47,784 nucleotides of DNA from Spirobacillus cienkowskii (lineage in GTDB: Bacteria > Bdellovibrionota_B > Oligoflexia > Silvanigrellales > Silvanigrellaceae), in the NCBI GenBank assembly GCA_003339605.1, contig QOVW01000069.1:1-47784 (forward strand), read 5' to 3'. The notes below the pieces were generated by a model. The model saw only the letters and a program-made list of their open reading frames with translations. It did no database searches and was not told the DNA's origin. The translations under genes were made by a program, and so were the position numbers. Below, one piece after another: positions 17,331-24,933 of this stretch (positions are counted from its first letter, which is position 1; each line of letters begins with the position of its first letter).

Positions 17331-18014
17331 ATGTCAGACAATCTTAAAATCACACATGAAAACTATGTATCCATTGTAAAAGATTTAATCTTAATTACAG
17401 ATACAATTTTAAAAAATGTTGTTACCAAAACAGAACAAGCTGCATTAGAGATTGGAAATAAAATAGAATCTGTAGCAAATCTTTCGAGTGATCAAGCAAA
17501 AACCGTAAAAGGTTTAATCACAAGTATGTATCAAGAAGGAACTGCCGAACATTCTGAAGTCGAAAAAATGGCAGAAGAAGCAAACAATATGGCAAACGAA
17601 ATTTTTGAAAGCGCTGCAGCAGGTGATCTTGCAAAAGCAAAGACACTAGGAGAGAGTCAACGTTACAAAGAAATTGGCAACAAAGCTGGAAATTTATCTA
17701 AACAACTTGAAAAATTATCGGAATCAGACAAAGAACTTGCAAATATGATAGCTCCAGTTATTATGGCATTACAGTTTCAGGATAGTGTAAGACAAAGTTT
17801 AGAAAATATTTTAAAATGCTTTCAAGAATTTGCAAATCGTTCGCAAGGAATAACGCAAAAAAAACTTGCAGGAAATGAAGAGGTAGAATTTTGGAACACT
17901 GTTGAAAATAAATTTACAACAACAGAAGAAAGAAATATTGTCCGCAAAACAATTTATGGCGAAAATGCAAAACTTATTGAAGACAACGCAAAATCTGATC
18001 CTTTTATGTTTTAA
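17331..18014 (+). CDS. Chemotaxis-type helical protein, possibly CheZ-like
   Basis: A 227-residue soluble, almost entirely helical protein 8 bases downstream of flagellin, so co-transcribed. The stretch MIAPVIMALQFQDSVRQSLENI carries the LQFQD...RQ motif seen in chemoreceptor-linked and CheZ-like proteins. CheZ dephosphorylates CheY-P using a Gln on such a helix. There is no transmembrane segment and no MCP signalling hairpin. The CheZ call is tentative; a flagellum-linked scaffold is the alternative. Confidence 0.6.
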   Translation: MSDNLKITHENYVSIVKDLILITDTILKNVVTKTEQAALEIGNKIESVANLSSDQAKTVKGLITSMYQEGTAEHSEVEKMAEEANNMANEIFESAAAGDLAKAKTLGESQRYKEIGNKAGNLSKQLEKLSESDKELANMIAPVIMALQFQDSVRQSLENILKCFQEFANRSQGITQKKLAGNEEVEFWNTVENKFTTTEERNIVRKTIYGENAKLIEDNAKSDPFMF

Positions 18015-18430
18015 TCTACAAATTTATTATTTTCAAAATCCCATGTTGAGCAAGCAAAATTAGTTGAATTTGTTTTGTAGTCAAAATATTGGATAAAATT
18101 ATAATCATAAAAATATTTTGGATAAAAAAATGGTCCCCAAAAGTTAATATAGCTTTCACCACTATTAGTAATTTTAAAAAAGTATTCATACCTTTTGAAA
18201 AAAGCACCGGCTACACTCACACACACATAATCACCGACATTTAAATAATCTTGATGAGATTGTCCAACTGCTTTTTCTGTTGAACAACCATTTTTTGTAC
18301 ACACTTTAGCTAAAAAAGCTGTACCTGGAACAAAATTTATACTAACTTTTTTTTGATTAAAATCATTTGAAAATGCACAAACACTACTAAGTCCAAATAT
18401 AACAATAAAAAAATTTAAAATAATTTTCAT
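18011..18430 (-). CDS. Small secreted Cys-containing protein (paralogue A)
   Basis: The 139-residue protein starts with a signal peptide (MKIILNFFIVIFGLSSVCAFS). The mature part has the pattern VCTKNGCS ... VGDYVCVSV ... SYINFWGPFF, with a further Cys in FACSTW. Paralogue B upstream shares VCxKNxCS, GDxVCV and INFWG. The three conserved Cys, plus one near the C-terminus, suggest disulfides in the periplasm or outside the cell. AAGGAA precedes the ATG. No family recognised. Its stop shares four bases with the CheZ-like gene's stop. Confidence 0.75.
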   Translation of the reverse strand: MKIILNFFIVIFGLSSVCAFSNDFNQKKVSINFVPGTAFLAKVCTKNGCSTEKAVGQSHQDYLNVGDYVCVSVAGAFFKRYEYFFKITNSGESYINFWGPFFYPKYFYDYNFIQYFDYKTNSTNFACSTWDFENNKFVD

Positions 18431-18445
18431 AAAAATTTCCTTTTA

Positions 18446-18913
18446 TTAATTTATAAATTTATCGCAAAATCTTTGATTTTTTTGATATTTTTGATATTTT
18501 CCAAACGCTTCACCTTTAATGTATTGAATAGAAGATTTTGTAACATCAAAAGCTCTGTCTGTAATAGTTCCCCAAAAGTTAATTTCAGAAATATTTGATT
18601 GTTTATTATATTTAAATAGATAATCATAATAATAAATTGCATCATAAATACGTACACATACTTCATCGCCTTCTTTAGGATTATGTATGATATATTTATC
18701 ACCCAAATGAAGAGTTTGAGAGCAGGCGTTTTTTGCGCAAACGATTCCTGAAAATAATGCATTTTTATAAAAATTAACCAAAATTACACTATTATCAACA
18801 TCATTTGCATTTAAATTTTCTAAAGACTGATCAGAATATACCGGAAAAGAAAATAATCCAGTTACTAAAAAACCTGCTTTAATAATAAACTTATTATTAA
18901 TATTAAAAAACAT
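18446..18913 (-). CDS. Small secreted Cys-containing protein (paralogue B)
   Basis: The 155-residue protein has a hydrophobic N-terminal signal (residues 8-28, ending near VYS/DQS). The mature part holds VCAKNACS, GDEVCVRI and EINFWGTIT, collinear with paralogue A 15 bases downstream, and a terminal Cys (RFCDKF). A perfect AAGGAGGT precedes the ATG, implying good expression. The pair looks like a tandem duplication that has diverged. It is very rich in Tyr, Lys and Asn. Function unknown. Confidence 0.75.
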   Translation of the reverse strand: MFFNINNKFIIKAGFLVTGLFSFPVYSDQSLENLNANDVDNSVILVNFYKNALFSGIVCAKNACSQTLHLGDKYIIHNPKEGDEVCVRIYDAIYYYDYLFKYNKQSNISEINFWGTITDRAFDVTKSSIQYIKGEAFGKYQKYQKNQRFCDKFIN

Positions 18914-19230
18914 TACCGACCTCCTTTTTAAATAACAGATTTATTTATATTTTATCTTAATTAACAAAGCAAATATATAATTTTTTATTTTTAAATTTAA
19001 ATAAAAATGTTAAAAAATTTATTTTTTTTTACTTTAATAAACAAAAATAAATATTTTATAAAAATTGAAAAATAAGAAAAGTAAAAATAGAAATTTATCA
19101 AAATAAAAAATTATATCTCCAATATGTATTAAATTTTTAAAATTACTTAAACCTTGAAATTATAAAAAATTTAGTTCATTATTAACTATATAAAAAACTT
19201 TAAAACTTGATTTATACAGGGTTGAATACC
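18914..19230. other. AT-rich intergenic region
   Basis: About 317 bases of extremely AT-rich DNA with long A and T runs. It separates the divergent paralogue B gene and the DUF1338 gene and must hold their promoters. TTGAAA-N17-CATTAT near 19158 is a weak plus-strand match. No gene, tRNA or clear inverted repeat was seen. Confidence 0.5.
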
Positions 19231-20163
19231 ATGCAAAATATTCAAGACACTATAATTGATAATGTAATTAAAAAACTTTGGCAAAATTATAAAAAAAAGG
19301 TTCCTCAAGCTAGCATCATCGAAAACGCTATAAAACAAAAACAAGACATATGGGTTGAAGATCATATTGCATTTAGAACATTACCAGGTAAAAACTGTGG
19401 GTTAAATATATTAAAAAATATTTTTGAGTTACTTGGTTATAAAAAATCAAATAGCTATAAGTTTCAAGATAAAAGACTTTCTGCAATATCTATGGATCCT
19501 CCTCATCAAGAAAATATGCCTAGCACAAAAGTTTTTCCTAAAGTTTTTATTAGTGTTCTTGAACCTGAAGGATTTTCTTCTAGTTTTATAAAATGTATCA
19601 ATAATTATACAGCAGATGTTACCCTATCACCACTTGATAAATTCAAATCTGAATTTAATTTGTTAAAAAAATATCCTCAAAGAGTTGATGATTTTTCAGA
19701 ATCACTTGCACTTTTTCTAAATAGCGGTGCTATTTGGCGTAAGCCAATTTATAAAGACTATGAAACACTTCGCAAAGAAAGTGAGTATGCAGCTTGGACT
19801 CTTGTTTTTGGCAATACTCCCAATCATTTTACGGTCAGCGTTCATTTGATGAACAATTTTAAAAGTCTAAAAGAATTTAATAATTTTATTGAATCAGAAC
19901 TTAAAATTAAATTAAACAACGCAGGAGGATCCATTATTAAAGGCACTCCAGAAGTAAAGCTCGAACAAAGCGCTACGCTTGCAGAAGAGATTCTTGTTCC
20001 ATTTCAAGATGGCTTTCAAAAAATTCCTTACGCCTTTGTAGAATTTGCCTATCGCTTTACTTTAGAAGGAAAAAAACACGACGGAATTTGGGATAACTAT
20101 TACCAAGGTTTTGTAACAAGCAATGCAGATAAAATATTTGAATCCACTAATTTTAGAAAGTAA
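19231..20163 (+). CDS. DUF1338 / 2-oxoadipate dioxygenase-decarboxylase (HglS)-family protein
   Basis: The 310-residue protein fits the DUF1338 family of Fe(II) vicinal-oxygen-chelate-like enzymes. Motifs: EDHIAFRT near residue 39 (metal His), EYAAWTLVFGNTPNHFTVSVH near 190 (second metal His and substrate contacts), AFVEFAYRFT near 270 (metal Glu), and GIWDNYYQGFVTSNADKIFE at the C-terminus. Characterised members convert 2-oxoadipate to 2-hydroxyglutarate in lysine catabolism. No lysine-pathway gene lies nearby, so the substrate remains open. ATG 19231 is preferred over the earlier TTG; CAGGG lies 10 bases upstream. Confidence 0.8.
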   Translation: MQNIQDTIIDNVIKKLWQNYKKKVPQASIIENAIKQKQDIWVEDHIAFRTLPGKNCGLNILKNIFELLGYKKSNSYKFQDKRLSAISMDPPHQENMPSTKVFPKVFISVLEPEGFSSSFIKCINNYTADVTLSPLDKFKSEFNLLKKYPQRVDDFSESLALFLNSGAIWRKPIYKDYETLRKESEYAAWTLVFGNTPNHFTVSVHLMNNFKSLKEFNNFIESELKIKLNNAGGSIIKGTPEVKLEQSATLAEEILVPFQDGFQKIPYAFVEFAYRFTLEGKKHDGIWDNYYQGFVTSNADKIFESTNFRK

Positions 20164-20165
20164 GT

Positions 20166-21059
20166 TTAAGAAAAAATTTCAACTGACTCCACTTTTGGTA
20201 ATGGTATAGAAGTAAAAAATCTGGCAATACTTTCAAACTGTTCTGGAGAATCCGTACACATAACAGAGCATTCCTCTGTAAACAATATATTTTCAAAATT
20301 ATTATTTTTTATAAACTGCGTAACAAAATTAACTATTGGCAAAGAAGATTCTACTAAATAAACTGGATCGTCTGTCGCTTTACGACCTAGCTTCATAACC
20401 CAATCGCCATGAATAGTTTTATACACAACAGTTTTACCAAGTTTTTTTTCAAGATAATCAGCAATGGAAAAAGCGAGTCTTGGATAATGAGTACAAGCAA
20501 GCATAACAACCTTTGTATCTTCTGGAATTTCGCAAAGATACATTTCGCATGTTGAATCAACAATAGAGCCTGTCGTAATTCCTTCTTCTACTAAAGGAAC
20601 AAACAACGGACACGCTTTCGACCAAACCTTTGCAATACCAAGTAACTTAAGTTCTTCTGCAAATCGCGCACTTCGTATGGTAAAATGAGTGCCAAGTACG
20701 GCCACGGTTCTTAATTTATCGGTTAATATTTCACTTACAAACTTGCAAAACCCTTCTACAATACCAATCACTGGCATAGAAAATTGTTTTTGTAACTGCT
20801 TTGCCGCAACACTTGAAGCAGTACCGCAAGCAATAACCAAAAGAATCGCATTTCTTTTTTCTAAAAAATTAGCCGCCTCTATCGCGTATCGGGTAATGGT
20901 TTCTTGGCTTTTATTTCCATACGGACAACGGGCATTATCACCTAAATACTGAGTATTGAGTTGCGGAAAGCGTTTTAATACACTCTCCCAAACAGTGAGG
21001 CCACCTTGGCTGGAGTCAAAAAAAGCAATATTGGGCTTAATTTTATTTTTACAAATCAT
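20166..21059 (-). CDS. murI: Glutamate racemase
   Basis: Interconverts L- and D-glutamate for peptidoglycan. The 297 residues contain FFDSSQGGLTVWE (first catalytic region), YLGDNARCPYGNKSQETI, VIACGTASS with the first catalytic Cys, and VMLACTHYPRL with the second Cys and His. Two usually invariant positions differ: DSGxGG reads DSSQGG, and ACNTAS reads ACGTAS. Both Cys and the Asp are kept, so activity is likely. The start codon overlaps the HAD gene's stop (ATGA), indicating coupled translation. Confidence 0.87.
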   Translation of the reverse strand: MICKNKIKPNIAFFDSSQGGLTVWESVLKRFPQLNTQYLGDNARCPYGNKSQETITRYAIEAANFLEKRNAILLVIACGTASSVAAKQLQKQFSMPVIGIVEGFCKFVSEILTDKLRTVAVLGTHFTIRSARFAEELKLLGIAKVWSKACPLFVPLVEEGITTGSIVDSTCEMYLCEIPEDTKVVMLACTHYPRLAFSIADYLEKKLGKTVVYKTIHGDWVMKLGRKATDDPVYLVESSLPIVNFVTQFIKNNNFENILFTEECSVMCTDSPEQFESIARFFTSIPLPKVESVEIFS

Positions 21060-21919
21060 TCAAGCATATTTCCAAAGATTTTTTCAACTCTGTTTCCAGC
21101 AAGAACTCCAAACAACAGGTTTTCTCTTTGTTTTGAGAACGCTTTTAATTCTTCTGGAGATATCAACCCACTATTTAGTTTTTGTAAAATTACATCATTG
21201 AGTAAATTCACCAAGCCCGACTGCCAGCCAGCCTCGCGCGCTGCATACACATTAGCTGGCGTATCATCGATAAAATATACATCTTGAGCTTCTAAATTGG
21301 TTGCAAATTTTTGATTCACAAATTTTTTTGCCTCCAAAAAAGCATGCTTGTAAATTTGTGGGTCTGGTTTTTCATAACCAACATCCTGGCTAAAAATAGT
21401 GACATCAAAAATATCTCTTACCGGTAATCGCTTTTCAATCATAATCTCATGCCACGTTGTTGCATTGCTTAAGACCCCAATCCCAAAGTTTTTTTGACGC
21501 AGCAATTTTGCGAATTCAACAACTCTATGACGCACACCACCCACGACATAACTATCTGCCTGTTTGATTTCATGCACAGAGAGACTTTTATCTTTTACAT
21601 CAAAAGTTCGTTGCAACGCATGATTGAGACAATTTGCGTACTCAAATGCACCCATTTGCCCCGAACACCATTTACTCCATGTCCCTTCATTTTTTAACAA
21701 AGCAACAATGTTATTAAAATCTTTAGAAATATTAACAGGCAATAATTTAGAATACTCAAGAAAAAAAGCATCCCAATCTAAGTCAATCAAGACGCCACCA
21801 ATATCAAAAAATACAAAACCAGCAAAATTCTTATTTTTTTGACAAACCTTTGCGCGTTCATTTGTCCAAACACAATCGAGTAACTTGATATCATTTAAAG
21901 AAATCTCGGGCCAAAGCAT
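21056..21919 (-). CDS. HAD-family hydrolase
   Basis: A 287-residue protein with an N-terminal HAD motif I, VFFDIGGVLIDLDW (nucleophile Asp near residue 38), motif II in GIGVLSNAT, motif III Lys in YEKPDPQIY, and motif IV VYFIDDTPANVYAAREAGWQ. The helical cap between motifs I and II marks the HAD-IA, phosphatase-like group (YihX or phosphoglycolate type). A 35-residue extension precedes motif I. AAGGAGAG before the ATG supports this start. It is the first gene of a two-gene unit with murI. Substrate unknown. Confidence 0.85.
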   Translation of the reverse strand: MLWPEISLNDIKLLDCVWTNERAKVCQKNKNFAGFVFFDIGGVLIDLDWDAFFLEYSKLLPVNISKDFNNIVALLKNEGTWSKWCSGQMGAFEYANCLNHALQRTFDVKDKSLSVHEIKQADSYVVGGVRHRVVEFAKLLRQKNFGIGVLSNATTWHEIMIEKRLPVRDIFDVTIFSQDVGYEKPDPQIYKHAFLEAKKFVNQKFATNLEAQDVYFIDDTPANVYAAREAGWQSGLVNLLNDVILQKLNSGLISPEELKAFSKQRENLLFGVLAGNRVEKIFGNMLE

Positions 21920-21996
21920 GAATCTCTCCTTAAGAGGGGTTAAATATGCCCCGATAAGCTTTGGTGGATATTTAAAACTTATACGGAAAACACATT

Positions 21997-22749
21997 ATGC
22001 CAGTTTCAAAAAAACGCAACGTTTCTTCTATGAAATCAACAGAAAAAAAAATTACAGTCCTGATTTTAGAAGATCATTCAATCAATTTAAAACTTGAAAA
22101 CATTGCGTTACTTAAAGCAGGTTTCAACGTAAAAACTGCTGATAACCTTGAGCGAATGAAAACGATATTAACCCATGAAAAAATAGATATCGTTATAATG
22201 GATTACTTTTTTCAAAAACTCAAAGGAATACAAGAAATTAAACACCTCAAGCAAAACAACCATAATCCAAACCTTCGAATTATCGTTTGGTCAATTGAAC
22301 ATCAAAATGAAATCATGGATCAGGCTTATTTTTTAGGTTGTGATTTATACCTGGTAAAACCGCTTCCGCGCCCAAAATTAATTCAAGAAATTAAAAAAGT
22401 GGCAAAAGTTAACTACCGCAAAGCAGAAAGAAGCCCCTGCAAAATTGGATTTATTCTAAAAAATGAAGACAAGATCTACAAAACTATTGCAATCGATATC
22501 TCTGCAACTGGATGCCATTTGTTAGACTTAAACAAAGAAATCAATGTTTCTTTAGAACAAGTGATAATCTGTGAATTTATTTTACCAAATACCGCAAGTT
22601 TAATAACATGCAAAGGGAAAGTCGTTCGCATAACAGAAGAAGGATTTGGGCTCAAGTTTTTAACCCTAAATGAGCCTGACCAACAAAAAATTACACATTT
22701 TGTAAATTCAAATAGCCTATCTATAAAATCTGAGCATTATTATTTATAA
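21997..22749 (+). CDS. Two-domain response regulator: REC plus PilZ
   Basis: The 250-residue protein has a receiver domain at residues ~18-130 with ILEDH (acidic pocket), IVIMDYFF (phospho-acceptor Asp), IIVWS (Ser/Thr switch) and YLVKPL (Lys). A PilZ domain follows at ~140-245 with the c-di-GMP motifs YRKAER (RxxxR) and DISATG (DxSxxG). The phosphorelay could therefore modulate a c-di-GMP-controlled output, such as motility or surface behaviour. It lies next to fliS-fliD but on the opposite strand. No histidine kinase is adjacent. GGA precedes the ATG by 10 bases. Confidence 0.88.
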   Translation: MPVSKKRNVSSMKSTEKKITVLILEDHSINLKLENIALLKAGFNVKTADNLERMKTILTHEKIDIVIMDYFFQKLKGIQEIKHLKQNNHNPNLRIIVWSIEHQNEIMDQAYFLGCDLYLVKPLPRPKLIQEIKKVAKVNYRKAERSPCKIGFILKNEDKIYKTIAIDISATGCHLLDLNKEINVSLEQVIICEFILPNTASLITCKGKVVRITEEGFGLKFLTLNEPDQQKITHFVNSNSLSIKSEHYYL

Positions 22750-22818
22750 AGCACTATCCGACCTTTTTAGTGACCACATTACCACCAACTGAGGGTTGTT
22801 TAAATTCGTTAGACAGAT

Positions 22819-23307
22819 TTACAGAAACACCACTCGCTTTTTTTCTACTTGAGGTGTTTTTGATAATTCTTGTTTAGAATTTACATACATTGAATACAAA
22901 TCTGGTTGTAATTTTGGACTCGGCACTCCATCAGGCCGGGGATTATTAACGACATCTTCCCATGCTTCGTATAAAGTCATTAAAAGTCTTTCAGAAATTT
23001 CGAGATCCTCAACTCTATTGTGGAGATTACCCTCAATTAACTTATCCATAATAAAAATATACAAGTTTTCAAGATCTGCGGAAAGCTGCCCCCCCACTTC
23101 ATGATCTAGGGTATTAATCAGTTCAGATAAAATTGCTAATGCTTTGCTAATATTCTTGCCTTTTTCGGCCGTCTTATTTTCTTGCATTTTTGCTTTAGCA
23201 ACTCTAATAAATTTAATGCATCCTTCATAAAGCATAAGCAAAATTTTACTAGGATTTGCAGTGGTAACGTTTGTTGACTGATAGGCTTTTAACGCTTTGG
23301 TATTCAT
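22819..23307 (-). CDS. fliS: FliS, flagellin export chaperone
   Basis: The 162-residue protein has the FliS opening KALKAYQSTNVTTANPSKILLMLYEGCI and the central helix pattern KALAILSELINTLDHEVGGQ, typical of the four-helix chaperone that holds flagellin unpolymerised. The C-terminal ~40 residues (Pro-rich then Lys-rich, ending KKRVVFL) extend beyond the usual ~125-135. ATG 23307 is chosen: GGAG is 4 bases upstream and family members start here. fliD lies directly upstream on the same strand. Confidence 0.92.
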   Translation of the reverse strand: MNTKALKAYQSTNVTTANPSKILLMLYEGCIKFIRVAKAKMQENKTAEKGKNISKALAILSELINTLDHEVGGQLSADLENLYIFIMDKLIEGNLHNRVEDLEISERLLMTLYEAWEDVVNNPRPDGVPSPKLQPDLYSMYVNSKQELSKTPQVEKKRVVFL

Positions 23308-23351
23308 GCAACTCCATCCTTGAAAATCAGTTCTCAAAATCGCATTTTGCA

Positions 23352-24713
23352 CTACATTTGTTCAGGAGCCGGAGCACCTAATCTCTGTTGCAAAACTTGC
23401 CCTTGAGCATTCATTCCATTGATAAGTTGTTCAACCACGGTAAATTGTCTTCTGATCGCCTCTTCGCGTTGTTTGGCATGCCTTGTTTTAAAAGCGATGT
23501 CTTTATCAAAATTGTCGAGAATTCTTTTATATTCACGCTCTTTTGATGAAATCACACCGCTTTGCTGATTTTGAATTGCACGCACAGAATCAGACATCCG
23601 AATGCCGAGACCAGTTGACTCATCCGATTGGATAAACAACTTCGCAACTCCAGGATAATCTTCGGTTAAAGCCTGTTTCACTTTAGTCTCATCGTATTTC
23701 AAACCGCCAGTTTTTGGATCGGTAGAAATTCCTGCATCTGCTAAAGTTTGGTACTTTTTTCCTGGTACACTAAATTGAATAGAAGATTGCAATGCTCTCC
23801 GTAACGTCCTTAAACTGTTATCTTTAGAAAGCACTCCAGCTTTGTTTGTTGTAGGATCTAACTGAAATTGTTTATCAATAAATTCGTTTACTTTATTATA
23901 TGTTTCAACAAATTTTTTTATGACGTCCATTGTTTTTTCAACATCATAATCTATTTTTACATTTATCTTTGTTCCAGGTTCTTCTCTTTTAACATCAAGT
24001 ATTAATCCAGGAAACAAATCTGTTACTTTATTTGTTTCATTATAAACTTTTACATCTTCAAAAAGCATTTCTAAATTTCTTCCAGTCACTTGCTCTTTAA
24101 ATTCAAGGTAAGTGGTATCTGGATCAATTGTAATTTTTGCTTCTTTACCAGATTGCTCTGAAATGACTATCAATCGATAATTGTCTTCTTCAGAGTCTTC
24201 AATTCCTTCTTTAGTATTAATGACAATCGCCTTAACACCTTTCGCCATAGAATTAATTTGAATTGCAACATCTTGCAACGTGGAATTATCGGGATCAATA
24301 TCGACATCAAACGAATCACCATTTTCAGTTTCAATTGACATATACCCAAATCCAACTGGAGTTTGATCTTTGTCAGGAAAGCTTTGCGTTAAAAGTTTAT
24401 TTGCCTTTGCAAGATGGCGAACTTCTAATTCAAAATTGCCAATGGGTGCATTGTTATCAACAGTGCCTTCAATAATATCGGGGTGCGAGCTTACAACTTT
24501 TAGCTTGTAAAAATCGGCTCGAGTTCGCATCCCATTTAGGGTTGTGCCAAGGGTACTCACAAGACCTTTCAATTCATTAAATTGTCTTTGCTCATCAGCA
24601 AGTACTTTTTTTCTGCTTTCAAGTTGTTTGATTGGTTCTTTTTGAATTTCAACCAACTGATCGACCATTTTGGGATCAATACCAGAACCTGTATTGACTC
24701 GAATAGGAGCCAT
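23352..24713 (-). CDS. fliD: FliD, filament cap (hook-associated protein 2)
   Basis: A 453-residue cap protein. The N-terminus has GSGIDPKMVDQLVEIQKEPI, the typical 'GiDv..ivd.Lv..e..P...l' of FliD. The C-terminal half has VETYNKVNEFI, GVLSKDNSLRTLRRALQ and LADAGISTDPKTGGLKYDE, all standard. It caps the filament and inserts flagellin. fliS follows 44 bases downstream. A GGATTT lies 4-6 bases before the ATG. The upstream gap holds an inverted-repeat pair that may control transcription. Confidence 0.93.
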   Translation of the reverse strand: MAPIRVNTGSGIDPKMVDQLVEIQKEPIKQLESRKKVLADEQRQFNELKGLVSTLGTTLNGMRTRADFYKLKVVSSHPDIIEGTVDNNAPIGNFELEVRHLAKANKLLTQSFPDKDQTPVGFGYMSIETENGDSFDVDIDPDNSTLQDVAIQINSMAKGVKAIVINTKEGIEDSEEDNYRLIVISEQSGKEAKITIDPDTTYLEFKEQVTGRNLEMLFEDVKVYNETNKVTDLFPGLILDVKREEPGTKINVKIDYDVEKTMDVIKKFVETYNKVNEFIDKQFQLDPTTNKAGVLSKDNSLRTLRRALQSSIQFSVPGKKYQTLADAGISTDPKTGGLKYDETKVKQALTEDYPGVAKLFIQSDESTGLGIRMSDSVRAIQNQQSGVISSKEREYKRILDNFDKDIAFKTRHAKQREEAIRRQFTVVEQLINGMNAQGQVLQQRLGAPAPEQM

Positions 24714-24853
24714 AAATCCAACATCCTCTCTTTTCTTTTACTATATCAAAAATTTTACAAACCTATACTCAATATTTGCAGTGCAAAAAGATAACACTCC
24801 ATTAATAAAGCCAAAAGTCAAATCATTAGAAAAATATTTGTATTTTTAAATGA

Positions 24854-24867
24854 AAATAATATTATTT
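24854..24867. promoter_or_regulatory. 14-bp perfect palindrome upstream of the glycosyltransferase
   Basis: AAATAATATTATTT reads the same on both strands. It lies in the divergent fliD/glycosyltransferase region, 4 bases before a larger hairpin. It may be an operator, but AT-only palindromes arise by chance in such DNA. Confidence 0.4.
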
Positions 24868-24871
24868 AATA

Positions 24872-24898
24872 AGAAGGTTTTTTATAAAAAAACCTTCT
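24872..24898. promoter_or_regulatory. 12-bp perfect hairpin upstream of the glycosyltransferase
   Basis: AGAAGGTTTTTT (24872-24883) pairs with AAAAAACCTTCT (24887-24898) around a 3-base loop. It sits 36 bases before the glycosyltransferase ATG. No T-run follows on either strand. It may be a leader structure or a regulator site. Confidence 0.6.
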
Positions 24899-24933
24899 AA
24901 GATTTAACTATTGAGAAAGCGATCAGTACAAAT

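Noticed and set aside
18914-19230. Small RNA or riboswitch in the AT-rich gap
   Set aside because: No stable inverted repeats or terminator; composition makes chance structures likely.
20956-21287. Plus-strand frames opposite murI/HAD genes
   Set aside because: Antisense to two well-supported enzymes with intact motifs.
24714-24790. Possible sigma-54 promoter (TTTTTGCA) before fliD
   Set aside because: The -24 element lacks GG, so it fails the TGGC-N8-TTGC requirement.
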